Positions 34,021 through 41,591 of a stretch of DNA of 64,000 nt are shown here, in pieces. The position numbers and the translations under genes were made by a program. Origin of the DNA: Bacterioplanoides sp965219715 (GTDB taxonomy: Bacteria; Pseudomonadota; Gammaproteobacteria; Pseudomonadales; Oceanobacteraceae); the NCBI RefSeq assembly GCF_965219715.1, contig NZ_OZ244785.1:3472001-3536000 (forward strand), given 5' to 3'. Numbering within the stretch: position 1 is the first letter of the stretch; each line of letters opens with the position of its first letter. The notes below the pieces were generated by a model that was given only the letters and a program-made list of their open reading frames with translations, did not search any database and was not told the origin of the DNA.

Positions 34021-34707
34021 TTATTCATCCGGACTAAAGCGATAACCGGCGCCACGCACGGTTTGAATCAGCTTGTCCTGATCTTCGATTGAAATTGCCT
34101 TCCGTAAGCGACGGATATGGACATCCACTGTGCGGTCTTCAACGTAAACGTTGCCGCCCCATACCCGGTCTAGCAATTGGGCGCGCGAGTATACGCGATT
34201 CGGATGTAGCATGAAAAATTCCAGTAAACGAAACTCGAGAGGACCAAGAGAAACGTCATTACCGGCAATGTTACAACCCTGGCTGGAACGATCCAGCTCA
34301 ATTTTTCCCGCGCTTAACATGCCGTCACCGCTGGTATTGGTACGGCGCAGTACTGCGCGGATCCGGGCGATTAACTCGCGTGGAGAAAACGGCTTCACCA
34401 CATAATCGTCGGCACCGGCATCCAGGCCGGAAATACGGTCATCTTCGTCACCACGAGCAGTCAGCAGAATCACCGGAATATCCGCGGTACGATCGTCACG
34501 CTTCAGCTTACGGGTTAATTCAATGCCTGACATCATTGGCATCATCCAGTCGAGCAGCACCAGATCGGGACGATCATTAATGATCATCTGATGCGCCAGA
34601 GCCCCATTGGCTGATAACTTAACGTTAAAGCCAGCCATCTCCAGGCTGGTCGAAATCATTTCTGAAATGGCTGGTTCGTCGTCCACGACCAGAATGTAGC
34701 CACTCAT
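34021..34707 (-). CDS. PhoB-like response regulator (second copy)
   Basis: A 228-residue OmpR/PhoB-type regulator. The receiver has phosphoacceptor D53 in LVLLDWMMPMMSG and the switch Lys in DYVVKPFSPRELIARI. The C-terminal winged helix has RVYSRAQLLDRVWGGNVYVE and RTVDVHIRRLRKAI, the DNA-recognition signature of PhoB. It is strongly similar to the second PhoB in the window in both domains. It precedes the PhoR-like gene in an operon. Only a single PhoB half-site-like ATGTCAC was seen upstream, so phosphate control is unproven. Confidence 0.92.
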   Translation of the reverse strand: MSGYILVVDDEPAISEMISTSLEMAGFNVKLSANGALAHQMIINDRPDLVLLDWMMPMMSGIELTRKLKRDDRTADIPVILLTARGDEDDRISGLDAGADDYVVKPFSPRELIARIRAVLRRTNTSGDGMLSAGKIELDRSSQGCNIAGNDVSLGPLEFRLLEFFMLHPNRVYSRAQLLDRVWGGNVYVEDRTVDVHIRRLRKAISIEDQDKLIQTVRGAGYRFSPDE

Positions 34708-34852
34708 GCAGGGCTCCCGATTTTACGTGAAAAGTCCGGATTCAATTGTGACATTTTTATTAAGACCCTGCAGTGTCTATCTGCTACTTTTGCCCGAATG
34801 CTGGTCAGGGAAGATAAATTGAAGTTTTTCATAAACTTAGCGAAAAAAATGG

Positions 34853-34881
34853 TTGACGGATGGTCACTTGGTCATTAGTAT
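34853..34881 (+). promoter_or_regulatory. tRNA-Thr promoter
   Basis: TTGACG and TAGTAT with a 17-bp spacer end 13 bp before the first base of the mature tRNA, an arrangement typical for tRNA genes. Confidence 0.65.
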
Positions 34882-34894
34882 TCGCAGCCACTTA

Positions 34895-34970
<76 letters not shown>

Positions 34971-34983
34971 GATACAATGCCGA

Positions 34984-35016
34984 GGGCTTCCGTAGAAATA
35001 CGGAGGCCCTTGTCAT
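34984..35016 (+). terminator. Hairpin terminator after tRNA-Thr
   Basis: GGGCTTCCGTA-GAAA-TACGGAGGCCC is an 11-bp stem with a GAAA tetraloop, followed by a T-containing tail (TTGTCATTT). It lies inside the element end and so replaces the original terminator of the tRNA, which is now probably the one at 40466-40496. Confidence 0.65.
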
Positions 35017-35060
35017 TTCTAGGCTTCAGCCATATCTTAGTTCCCATAACGTCCGAAAAG

Positions 35061-35133
35061 ATACCCCCTCATCCGAACAATTTAGGGGTATTTCTGGGGG
35101 TATAAGTTCGTACCCCGTTGTCAGATACCCCCA
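35061..35133. repeat. Cluster of GGGGTA repeats (probable integrase arm sites, left end)
   Basis: Within 73 bp there are five copies of the hexamer GGGGTA or its complement TACCCC, in both orientations (35062, 35085, 35097, 35111 and 35126). The motif GGGGGTAT recurs at the opposite end of the element. The position between attL and the integrase start is where arm-type binding sites or an integrase-autoregulation site would be. Confidence 0.55.
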
Positions 35134-35160
35134 ATTCATGGACGAAAACCGGGAAAAATC

Positions 35161-36411
35161 ATGCTGACAGACACCAAAATCAAAGCTCTCAAACCCCGTG
35201 AAAAGCCGTTCAAAGTCTCTGACTCCGGGGGCCTATTCATCCTGGTAAACCCCAATGGCTCCAAATACTGGCGCATGAAATACCGCTGGTTAGGCAAAGA
35301 GAAATTATTGGCCGTTGGTGTCTACCCTAAAGTGTCACTGGCAAACGCCCGCAAAGTGCGTGATGAAGCCAAAGAGCAATTGGCTAACAGCATCGATCCA
35401 AGCCTTTATCGCCAGCATCAGAAAGCTAAGCGTGAGCTGGAAGCGGAAAACAGCTTTGCTGCTATTGCCCGGGAATGGCACGAGCGCCAATCAACCACCT
35501 GGGCAGCGATTACCGCTCGACGTATCTGGGCCATCTTAGAAAATGACATTCTGCCGTATCTGGGTAAGCGTCCAATTGCGGAACTACAGACCTTTGAGCT
35601 GGTGGGCTGCCTCAACCGTATTGTTGACCGTGGCGCATTGGAGACGGCGCATAAGGCCCGCCAGGTAATGAATCAGGTATGCCGCTTTGCCAAGCAGACC
35701 GGGCGACTGGAGCACAACCCGGCTTCTGACCTGGTTGGTGCCATTCCCCCGCAGAAGGTCAGCCACATGGCGGCGATTACAACGCCTGCTGAGTTTGGTC
35801 GGCTGCTGGTGGATATTGAGAGGTATCAGGGGACTCATATCATCCGTACGGCGCTGGCATTGGCCCCGTTACTGTTTCAGCGCCCTGGTGAACTGTGTGG
35901 TATGGAATGGTCGGAAATCGACTTAGAACAGGGCTTCTGGACGATTCCGCGCGAAAAGAAAAAGGAACGTAACCAAACCGAAGGCGACCACATAGTGCCT
36001 TTGTGTAAGCAGGCCCAGGCATTGCTCCGCGATATTCAGCCACTGACCGGCCACGGTAAATACGTTTTCCCGAACCAGCGTAACCATGAGAAAGCCATCA
36101 CCCGGGAAGCGCTCAACAAAGCATTGCGGAACTTGGGGTATGACACTCGCCACCAGCAATGCGCCCACGGTTTCCGTGCCAGCGCCAGAACCATGTTGGA
36201 TGAGCAGCTGGGCTTGCGTATTGAGTGGATCGAGCATCAGTTAGCCCACAAAGTGAAAGATGCCCTGGGTAATGCGTACAACCGGACGAAGCACCTGCCG
36301 GAGCGTATCGACATGATGCAACGCTGGGCGGACTACCTGGATAGCCTGAAGCGCCAGACTGTGGCGGGTAATGTGGTTTCGGGTGAATTCAGGAGTTCTG
36401 TAAGTGCTTGA
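35161..36411 (+). CDS. Tyrosine integrase of the tRNA-Thr element
   Basis: A 416-residue tyrosine recombinase of the P4/prophage type. The N-terminal DUF4102 arm-binding domain reads LTDTKIKALKPREKPFKVSDSGGLFI and LLAVGVYPKVSLANARKVRDEA. The core-binding part is about 95-190. The catalytic domain has FQRPGELCGMEWSEI (Arg), CAHGFRASARTML (H-x-x-R region) and IEHQLAHKVKDALGNAYNRT with the nucleophilic Tyr. It catalyses integration and excision at the tRNA 3' end. It is the first gene of the element and overlaps the next gene by 8 bp. Confidence 0.95.
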   Translation: MLTDTKIKALKPREKPFKVSDSGGLFILVNPNGSKYWRMKYRWLGKEKLLAVGVYPKVSLANARKVRDEAKEQLANSIDPSLYRQHQKAKRELEAENSFAAIAREWHERQSTTWAAITARRIWAILENDILPYLGKRPIAELQTFELVGCLNRIVDRGALETAHKARQVMNQVCRFAKQTGRLEHNPASDLVGAIPPQKVSHMAAITTPAEFGRLLVDIERYQGTHIIRTALALAPLLFQRPGELCGMEWSEIDLEQGFWTIPREKKKERNQTEGDHIVPLCKQAQALLRDIQPLTGHGKYVFPNQRNHEKAITREALNKALRNLGYDTRHQQCAHGFRASARTMLDEQLGLRIEWIEHQLAHKVKDALGNAYNRTKHLPERIDMMQRWADYLDSLKRQTVAGNVVSGEFRSSVSA

Positions 36412-37165
36412 TTGTATCCGGTCTGAGCTTAGGGAGCACATCGAAAGCTGGGCAAGCCAAGTAATGAAATGGCCTGTTATCGGCTCTAAAGAATGGGTTG
36501 AACGCGTCATTCTTTCGGCTTCAGCGCCAGAAACTGCCCAAGCATGGAAAGCTGCTGAGTCATGGTGGTGTGATGACCCTCTGAAAGGTCAGCACTACTT
36601 ATCATGGGCGGTGCGTGGGGCCTTAACTTACCAAACAGCTTCAACTCCCAATGAGGCTATTAAGTGGCGTGAGACTGTGCTGAAGCAACTGGAAGTTTTA
36701 CAAGGTTTGGTAAGAAATACTCCAGATCAATACATGCAATGGTGGGGAAAATTTGGCGAAGCAGAAGCTGAGCGTATTACGGGGCTGCAGTCAGCATTTA
36801 TGATTGAGCAGGTCTCAGAGGAAGCTCTGAATAATGAGGGTATTGAAGCTGCTCTCCTACCTCATGATTCAATTGAGACTATGATTCAATCACTGCTCAC
36901 GACTTCATATAAGCAGGGAGTAACCCCTCTCAAGCCAAACTCAATATATGCAAACAGGTCATACTTTGTTCGCTCTTTGTCGGCCTTAATAAAACCAGTA
37001 ACCAACGACTGGCCGAGTATAGTGTGCCAGCTGGCAACGGGAGTATTCGCATTGGATTTAAAACTCGATCAAGTTTTAACAATGGCTGAAAACATCGAAG
37101 CTGATGACCAAAGTAAAAAGTCTTTCGAGGGGGTTTATTACCCTCACTTAAAAGCTGGAAAGTAA
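36404..37165 (+). CDS. Uncharacterised protein coupled to the integrase
   Basis: A 253-residue soluble protein I do not recognise. It is rich in Trp (WPVIGSKEWVERVI; AAESWWCDDPLK) and helical, with no signal peptide or membrane segment. It begins with GTG inside the integrase's last codons, preceded by an AGGAG box 8 bp away, so it is translationally coupled to the integrase. The repeated acidic and Trp-containing helices at 20-60 (WVERVILSASAPETAQAWKA) recall proteins that bind partner proteins rather than DNA, but no function can be assigned. It could be an accessory cargo gene or a recombination helper. Confidence 0.7.
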   Translation: MLDCIRSELREHIESWASQVMKWPVIGSKEWVERVILSASAPETAQAWKAAESWWCDDPLKGQHYLSWAVRGALTYQTASTPNEAIKWRETVLKQLEVLQGLVRNTPDQYMQWWGKFGEAEAERITGLQSAFMIEQVSEEALNNEGIEAALLPHDSIETMIQSLLTTSYKQGVTPLKPNSIYANRSYFVRSLSALIKPVTNDWPSIVCQLATGVFALDLKLDQVLTMAENIEADDQSKKSFEGVYYPHLKAGK

Positions 37166-37261
37166 ACCTAATAAAAAACGAAGTTTACTTCCTGTTCTCT
37201 GCTTTTCTGAAACAGTTCAATAGCTCCTGCAACGTCCGATAACGTACATGGAGCATCCAAA

Positions 37262-37471
37262 ATGACCGAGCGAATCTTACGTCTTCCAGAAGTTCAAAAG
37301 CTGGTGGGCTTATCCCGCACAACCCTTTACGACCGCATGGCGGCCGGTGAATTTCCGCGTCCTATTAAACTGGGTGGGCCTAATAGCCGCTCTGTTGGTT
37401 GGCCTGAGTCACTGGTTACGCAGTGGATCCAGCAGAAAGCAAAAGAAGCTGAGCAGTACCAGGCTGCATAA
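37262..37471 (+). CDS. AlpA-family excisionase/regulator
   Basis: A 69-residue protein with a MerR-like winged helix: RILRLPEVQKLVGLSRTTLY, DRMAAGEFPRPIKLGG and SVGWPESLVTQWIQQK. This is the AlpA/Vis family that controls P4-like integrase genes and excision. The position after integrase fits that role. A second, unrelated frame runs over its 3' half but is not used. Confidence 0.9.
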   Translation: MTERILRLPEVQKLVGLSRTTLYDRMAAGEFPRPIKLGGPNSRSVGWPESLVTQWIQQKAKEAEQYQAA

Positions 37472-37481
37472 GGGGGAGAGC

Positions 37482-37820
37482 ATGAAGAAAAACAGCAACA
37501 CCCCGAAAGATGCTGCTGCCGTGTCCTGTCCTGACAAGGCTCAGTATAAACACCAACCAACTAAGCTGGAACTGGTTTTAGCGTATCTGATTAAGCATCG
37601 GAGCATGACACCCGGTGATGCAATGGCACACTGTGGCTGCTGGCGTTTAGCTGCCGTTATCCATACGCTGAAAAAGGCCGGAATATCGATTACCACGCAG
37701 CAAGAGCCACACGAGGGCGGTTTTCATGCTCGTTATTACCTGAATGACTCCGGAGCAGCTGAGCGCCACCAGCAACGACTGGCAGAACGTTCTGACAAAG
37801 GCAGGAGGGCGGCCGCATGA
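37482..37820 (+). CDS. Small helix-turn-helix protein
   Basis: A 112-residue protein with a Lys/Asn N-terminus and a winged-helix core (TKLELVLAYLIKHRSMTPGD, CWRLAAVIHTLKKAGISITT, HARYYL) of the HTH_39 type common in phage and satellite elements. The ATG at 37482 has an unusually strong AGGGGGAGAG ribosome site. The last four bases overlap the next gene (ATGA). A role in element replication control or repression is likely but unproven. Confidence 0.78.
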   Translation: MKKNSNTPKDAAAVSCPDKAQYKHQPTKLELVLAYLIKHRSMTPGDAMAHCGCWRLAAVIHTLKKAGISITTQQEPHEGGFHARYYLNDSGAAERHQQRLAERSDKGRRAAA

Positions 37821-38509
37821 AGTGGTTCAAACACGAAAGTAATGCCAGTCAGGATGCCAAGCTGAAGAAACTGCGCAGGCGTCACGGTATGGCTGCAGTA
37901 GGCGTGTACTGGTACATACTTGAACGCATTATGACCGAGTGTGAGCCAGGCAATACCAGCCTGGCGCTTGAAGATGATATAGAAACTCTGGCGCTTGATT
38001 GTGATATGGGGGAAAACGACATATCTGAAATAACTGGCTACATGGTGGAGCTGAATTTACTGCAGGTTGGTCCGGATTCCTGTTTGGTCTGCCACCAGCT
38101 GGCTAAGCGATTTGATAAGTCCCAGTGCAACCACAGCATGCGTAATTTTGTCGATGCACTGCGATTGGAGCACGGCCACGAAACTGCGGCAAAGCCCAAG
38201 GTCATGACGAATCCTGACCCCGTCATGACCAGGTCAGGACAGATAAGAGAAGAAGAGATTAGAACAGATAACATCAGAGCAGATGAGAATAGTTCAGAAA
38301 AGTTGAGAGCAGATAACAGCAGTAGAGGCGGTTCGGTCGTACGCTGTGTTGTGGATAATTCAGGGCCATCTCTCAAAAGCGAATACCGGTATCAGTGCCG
38401 GTCAGGTGAATGGTTAGTGCCTGATGAGCTTATCCAGCAGTTGGCGAGCACTTTGCCGGAAGACTGGTTATTTAATCAGTTGGAAAAACTGCAAACTACT
38501 CTGTTGTAG
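37817..38509 (+). CDS. Replication-type DUF4373-like protein of the element
   Basis: A 230-residue protein. The N-terminal 100 residues (MKWFKHESNASQDAKLKKLR, GVYWYILERIMTE, ALDCDMGENDISEITGYMVE) match the DUF4373/Lin1244-type winged-helix domain found in phage and satellite replication proteins. The C-terminal half is low-complexity Ser/Arg/Glu (EEEIRTDNIRADENSSEKLR) with a short ending helix. No helicase or primase motifs are seen, so if it starts replication it must recruit host enzymes. It is coupled to the preceding gene by a four-base overlap. Confidence 0.72.
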   Translation: MKWFKHESNASQDAKLKKLRRRHGMAAVGVYWYILERIMTECEPGNTSLALEDDIETLALDCDMGENDISEITGYMVELNLLQVGPDSCLVCHQLAKRFDKSQCNHSMRNFVDALRLEHGHETAAKPKVMTNPDPVMTRSGQIREEEIRTDNIRADENSSEKLRADNSSRGGSVVRCVVDNSGPSLKSEYRYQCRSGEWLVPDELIQQLASTLPEDWLFNQLEKLQTTLL

Positions 38510-38703
38510 GAGCATTCAGTCAGACATCAGCCAGCGACATGAGCACCAAAATAATCGGTTTGCTCAGCAGCTGGTGGAAGGCCGAAAAACTTAAAATAGT
38601 CGATGCTTTATGACGGAAGAGCGCTGAATGATATGGCTATGAAAATGATAATTTCTGGTTAAATCCTGGCCCGTCGTTTATTCATAATTGAATAATATTT
38701 GCG

Positions 38704-38762
38704 TCCTAGGACGTCCTATACGATACTAGTGAACACAACAATACTGTCTATATAACCAGTAT
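38704..38762 (+). promoter_or_regulatory. Operator/promoter region of the Panacea pair
   Basis: In the 286-bp spacer there is a perfect 10-bp palindrome GTCCTAGGAC (38704-38713) and a gapped inverted repeat ATACTG-N10-CAGTAT (38741-38762) that encloses TATATA, a good -10 candidate. The gene starts 34 bp further on. Such repeats are typical for autoregulated toxin-antitoxin genes, but the binder is not shown. Confidence 0.45.
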
Positions 38763-38795
38763 CGCTTCTACCATTAACTAAATTGAGGGGGCAAA

Positions 38796-39341
38796 ATGGC
38801 AATCAGCGCAATAGCTATCGCAAATGCTTTCATTGATTTGGGGAAGGAAAATGGTTGCACAGACCTTACGCCAATGAAGCTTCAAAAGCTGGTTTACTTC
38901 GCACATGGATGGAATTTGGCAGTATCAGATGAGTCGTTAATTGATGAGCAGGTAGAAGCTTGGCAATATGGGCCGGTCGTTGGCAGTATCTATCATGCTG
39001 CAAAAATGTTCGGTAACAGCTCTATTTCTCAGTACCTACTTGCACCTGCGATGTGCAGTAATGGAATTCCATCCTGGCAGCCGAAGCTACTCTCTTCAAG
39101 TGAAAGAAGTGCAGTGATGCCTCTGTTGAATTGGATTTGGAGCCAATATGGCCGATTTACTGGTGTTGCGCTGTCAAATATGACGCATGAAGAGAATACA
39201 CCATGGAAAATTACCGTTGATACTCATGGCGGTAATATTCCAAGGAATACTGATATCGATATAGAAATTATTCGGAATCATTTCAAAATGGAGCTCGCGC
39301 AAGCACAAGCCCTCATCGGTGCTGCAACAAGAGTAGAGTAA
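38796..39341 (+). CDS. Panacea-domain (DUF4065, SocA/GepA-like) protein, probable antitoxin
   Basis: A 181-residue protein with the Panacea core: AIAIANAFIDLGKENGCTDL, TPMKLQKLVYFAHGWNLAVS, DEQVEAWQYGPVVGSIYHAAK and HEENTPWKIT. This family contains the SocA proteolytic adaptor antitoxin of Caulobacter and the PanA antitoxins, which neutralise many unrelated toxins encoded next to them. A GAGGGGG ribosome site precedes the ATG. The next gene, 9 bp downstream, encodes a small membrane protein and is the obvious toxin candidate. Located on the integrative element, it may stabilise it or defend against phage. Confidence 0.88.
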   Translation: MAISAIAIANAFIDLGKENGCTDLTPMKLQKLVYFAHGWNLAVSDESLIDEQVEAWQYGPVVGSIYHAAKMFGNSSISQYLLAPAMCSNGIPSWQPKLLSSSERSAVMPLLNWIWSQYGRFTGVALSNMTHEENTPWKITVDTHGGNIPRNTDIDIEIIRNHFKMELAQAQALIGAATRVE

Positions 39342-39350
39342 GCCATATCA

Positions 39351-39809
39351 ATGAGTGAGCAAGGAAGCAGTGGTTCTGAGCAAAAGAACCTATTCAGCGG
39401 GGGAGGCATCGAAGGTTTAAAAGACCTTATACTCAATCTATCCCCGCCTTCTGACTCAAGTAACAAGCCTGATAATTTAACTCGTCAAGAGTACGAAGAC
39501 CTTGAGCTTCAGGAAAAAGCATACCAGCAGGCAATTAAAGACAATGAGTTAGCTAGTGCTAAGCAGCGGTTGAAGCAGCGGAAGAAAGAGCATAAGCAGC
39601 GAGTTAGTTACGCTTCTAAAATTTTCTGGTTAAGTTTGAGCTGGCTGGCTGCAGTGACTGCAATTACAGTTGCTTCTGGTGTTCGCTGCTTACCATTTGA
39701 GTTGTCTGATACCGTCCTTGTCACCCTTTTGACGACTACAACTGCAACAGTATTAGGCTTGTTTATCACTGTATTAAGATTTCTTTTTCAAGAGCCTAAG
39801 GACCCATAA
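39351..39809 (+). CDS. Small two-helix membrane protein, candidate toxin
   Basis: A 152-residue protein. The first 60 residues are Ser/Gly/Glu-rich and soluble. A basic coiled-coil region follows (AKQRLKQRKKEHKQR), then two transmembrane helices (about 87-107, FWLSLSWLAAVTAITVASGV, and 120-141, LVTLLTTTTATVLGLFITVL) and a short charged tail. I know no family name. Membrane-damaging toxins of this shape are among the partners described for Panacea antitoxins, so the pair fits a toxin-antitoxin module. No enzymatic motif is visible. Confidence 0.7.
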   Translation: MSEQGSSGSEQKNLFSGGGIEGLKDLILNLSPPSDSSNKPDNLTRQEYEDLELQEKAYQQAIKDNELASAKQRLKQRKKEHKQRVSYASKIFWLSLSWLAAVTAITVASGVRCLPFELSDTVLVTLLTTTTATVLGLFITVLRFLFQEPKDP

Positions 39810-40042
39810 AAAATTTAATTTCGCGGGTGTGAAAATTCGACTGAGGCCAACGGTCTCTGTACCTGAAACTCTGAACTTTTGACCCGCCCCCACCTTTGCC
39901 TGTTTCAGGCATGACGAATAGTGTGGCCACCAGCCAGCCCTGGCCATACGAGCCACAACAGCAGGCTACTGGAAGCAGAGCCTGCATCGAGATAGAGAAA
40001 GTTTGCCGCAGCCTGATCGAGGTGAGTCAGATGAATGAGAGC

Positions 40043-40339
40043 CTATGTATCCTTTGGTGTCAGAGCATCAAGCTGCTCTCTGATTAAGTCGGTACGTCGC
40101 TTTGTTTCGTCTCTCCAGGCATTCAGCTCGTCACTGTCGTCTAACCAGGCCTGACTACTGAGTTGTGCTTCTGGGTATTTCTTTTGTATGTGGGCCAGCG
40201 ATTTGCGGGCAATATCCTCATCGCTGAACTCGATGGAAGCATGACTTATTAACTTCATGCCGGGTAGGTATTCAACTGTTAGTTGGATGGTGTAGCAGTC
40301 AGGCTTTGCTAAGTCATTGGATTTTTGTTGCTCATTCAT
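40043..40339 (-). CDS. Uncharacterised small protein at the right end of the element
   Basis: A 98-residue soluble acidic protein of unknown family (TIQLTVEYLPGMKLISHASI, DIARKSLAHIQKKYPEAQLS). It is a plausible gene because the ATG at 40339 is preceded by a good CCGGAGAA ribosome site, and the codons look used. It is the only minus-strand gene of the element and points away from attR. Function unknown. Confidence 0.55.
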   Translation of the reverse strand: MNEQQKSNDLAKPDCYTIQLTVEYLPGMKLISHASIEFSDEDIARKSLAHIQKKYPEAQLSSQAWLDDSDELNAWRDETKRRTDLIREQLDALTPKDT

Positions 40340-40364
40340 ATCGGATTCTCCGGGTCACTTTTCA

Positions 40365-40390
40365 AATTGGGGGTATATTTGGGGGTATTT
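40365..40390. repeat. GGGGGTAT repeats at the right end of the element
   Basis: AATTGGGGGTAT and TTTGGGGGTATT, 11 bp apart, repeat the motif seen left of the integrase (GATACCCCCAATT at 35124-35136 is the exact complement of the first). They probably bind the integrase arms, because they occur only at the two ends. Confidence 0.55.
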
Positions 40391-40442
40391 ATTCCCCGGT
40401 AATAACTATAAGCCCAGTTTGAATAGTACCCTCAGGAGTACA

Positions 40443-40458
40443 TTCGACTCTTGGTGGC
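40443..40458 (+). repeat. attR of the integrative element (16-bp direct repeat)
   Basis: This is an exact copy of TTCGACTCTTGGTGGC from tRNA-Thr. It is followed by ACCAT, so it would represent the displaced 3' end of the old tRNA gene, but lacks the GGC triplet present in the tRNA (TGGCGGCACCA). The remnant has therefore lost or never had three bases. Confidence 0.85.
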
Positions 40459-40465
40459 ACCATAT

Positions 40466-40496
40466 TAAAAAGCCCGTACAATGTACGGGCTTTTTT
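40466..40496 (+). terminator. Intrinsic terminator after attR
   Basis: GCCCGTAC-AAT-GTACGGGC followed by six T. It was probably the terminator of tRNA-Thr before the element inserted. It could also serve the minus strand because A-runs precede the stem. Confidence 0.85.
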
Positions 40497-40507
40497 ATGC
40501 CTGTTAT

Positions 40508-41005
40508 TCAGAAGCGCATCGTTAGTTCAAGGCTGTAACTGTCCTGTTGCGGCACACTTAATGAGTAGCGCCATTCGCCTTTCTGGGGTTCTCCCTGATA
40601 AATATCCCACGCCGCTTCGGCTGCAAATTTCATAATGTCTTGGGATGAAGATGAAGCACCAACGCGCTCGTAGGCGGAATAGCTCCAGTGACTGGTCTGC
40701 GACCATGGCTGGATATCGGCATGTGGGTCATCGCTGGCAAAACAATCGGAGAAAGGACTCATCAGTGCAAAACAAGCCGCGCATGGGCGTAACCAGCGTT
40801 GTTTGCTCAGAGTGCGTTTCAGAGTTTGTTGTGAGATGTAGCCAAGCTTAACGAGAATTTCCCCCAGCCTCTGATCACTCTGACGCTGGCAATCGAGCGC
40901 CTGGCGCAATTGGGTCTGATCAATCAGCTGCTGCTTCAGCAGTAGTTGTCCTAACCGCTGGCGTGGGTCGCCGGGCAGGGCAGAGCCTGGATTGTTCCGT
41001 TTCAT
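40508..41005 (-). CDS. Stand-alone MshEN/GspE N-terminal-like domain protein
   Basis: A 165-residue protein. Residues 17-70 contain two tandem copies of the RLG..L....I....L..AL..Q motif (RLGQLLLKQQLIDQTQLRQA, RLGEILVKLGYISQQTLKRT). This is the double signature of MshEN/GspE-N domains, several of which bind cyclic di-GMP at this motif. No ATPase domain follows. The C-terminal 90 residues (SDCFASDDPHADIQPWSQTSHWSY onwards to EWRYSLSVPQQDSYSLELTMRF) are unlike secretion ATPases, and their role is not clear. It stands alone on the minus strand next to attR. Confidence 0.78.
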   Translation of the reverse strand: MKRNNPGSALPGDPRQRLGQLLLKQQLIDQTQLRQALDCQRQSDQRLGEILVKLGYISQQTLKRTLSKQRWLRPCAACFALMSPFSDCFASDDPHADIQPWSQTSHWSYSAYERVGASSSSQDIMKFAAEAAWDIYQGEPQKGEWRYSLSVPQQDSYSLELTMRF

Positions 41006-41168
41006 AGCCAGTCTGTCTCATTTCTGAATACGGTATTCAGAATGGCATATCGTTGCGGAATCACCATTGCAATTGGTTTGCTTTGCGTAGCGTTTCGTAA
41101 CGCCGCCTCGCTTATCTACCGGTTGATGACTAGCCTTTTCAGCTAACTAGTTGATTCAGGTACAGTTT

Positions 41169-41489
41169 ATGGAGTTAGTGAACTGGCTGGTTGGCCAGCT
41201 GCGACCTCATATTGACGATATTGCGGTGGCGATGATTGCCACAGCGTTGGTCATTTTTGGTGATCACATTAATGAACTGTTACGTTTTTTAGTAAAGCGG
41301 CAGCCGCTGTGGCTGAGGCTGGTGGCATTTATTGCCCTGTGTACTCTGGGGTATGGAGCCATCGCGGTATGGTTAACCCCGGTACTGGAGGGTTTCTTAC
41401 GTGGCTTGCCCGGTTGGCAGATGTTGTTGCTTGTTATCACGGCTTTTATTGCAATTGCTTTGTTAGCGCAAAAACAGAAGAAGGTGTAA
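41169..41489 (+). CDS. DUF3392-type small membrane protein
   Basis: A 106-residue protein with three hydrophobic segments (about 15-31, 45-67 and 83-100) and charged ends. It resembles the DUF3392 family, conserved in marine gammaproteobacteria and not characterised, by the opening LVGQLRPHIDDIAVAMIATALV and by LWLRLVAFIALCTLGYGA. The start at 41169 has an AGG box. The CsrB-like RNA on the other strand ends about 64 bp past its stop. Confidence 0.72.
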   Translation: MELVNWLVGQLRPHIDDIAVAMIATALVIFGDHINELLRFLVKRQPLWLRLVAFIALCTLGYGAIAVWLTPVLEGFLRGLPGWQMLLLVITAFIAIALLAQKQKKV

Positions 41490-41552
41490 AAACAGAGCGT
41501 TTGTCGGTGGGGGATAAATGTTGGTAGAAGATAAAAGAAATACCAGGGCCTG

Positions 41553-41591
41553 AAAATAAATCGGGCGGCGCGGACATCCTGTCCGGCCGCC
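41553..41591 (-). terminator. Terminator of the CsrB-like RNA
   Basis: On the minus strand GGCGGC and GCCGCC pair around the last GGA hairpin (GGAC-AGGAT-GTCC) and are followed by CGATTTATTTTC. It faces the DUF3392 gene, which ends about 60 bp away. Confidence 0.8.

Noticed and set aside
34730..34760. Possible Pho box upstream of the second PhoB-like gene
   Set aside because: Only one half-site (ATGTCAC) is seen on the minus strand; the next position at 11-bp pitch does not match.
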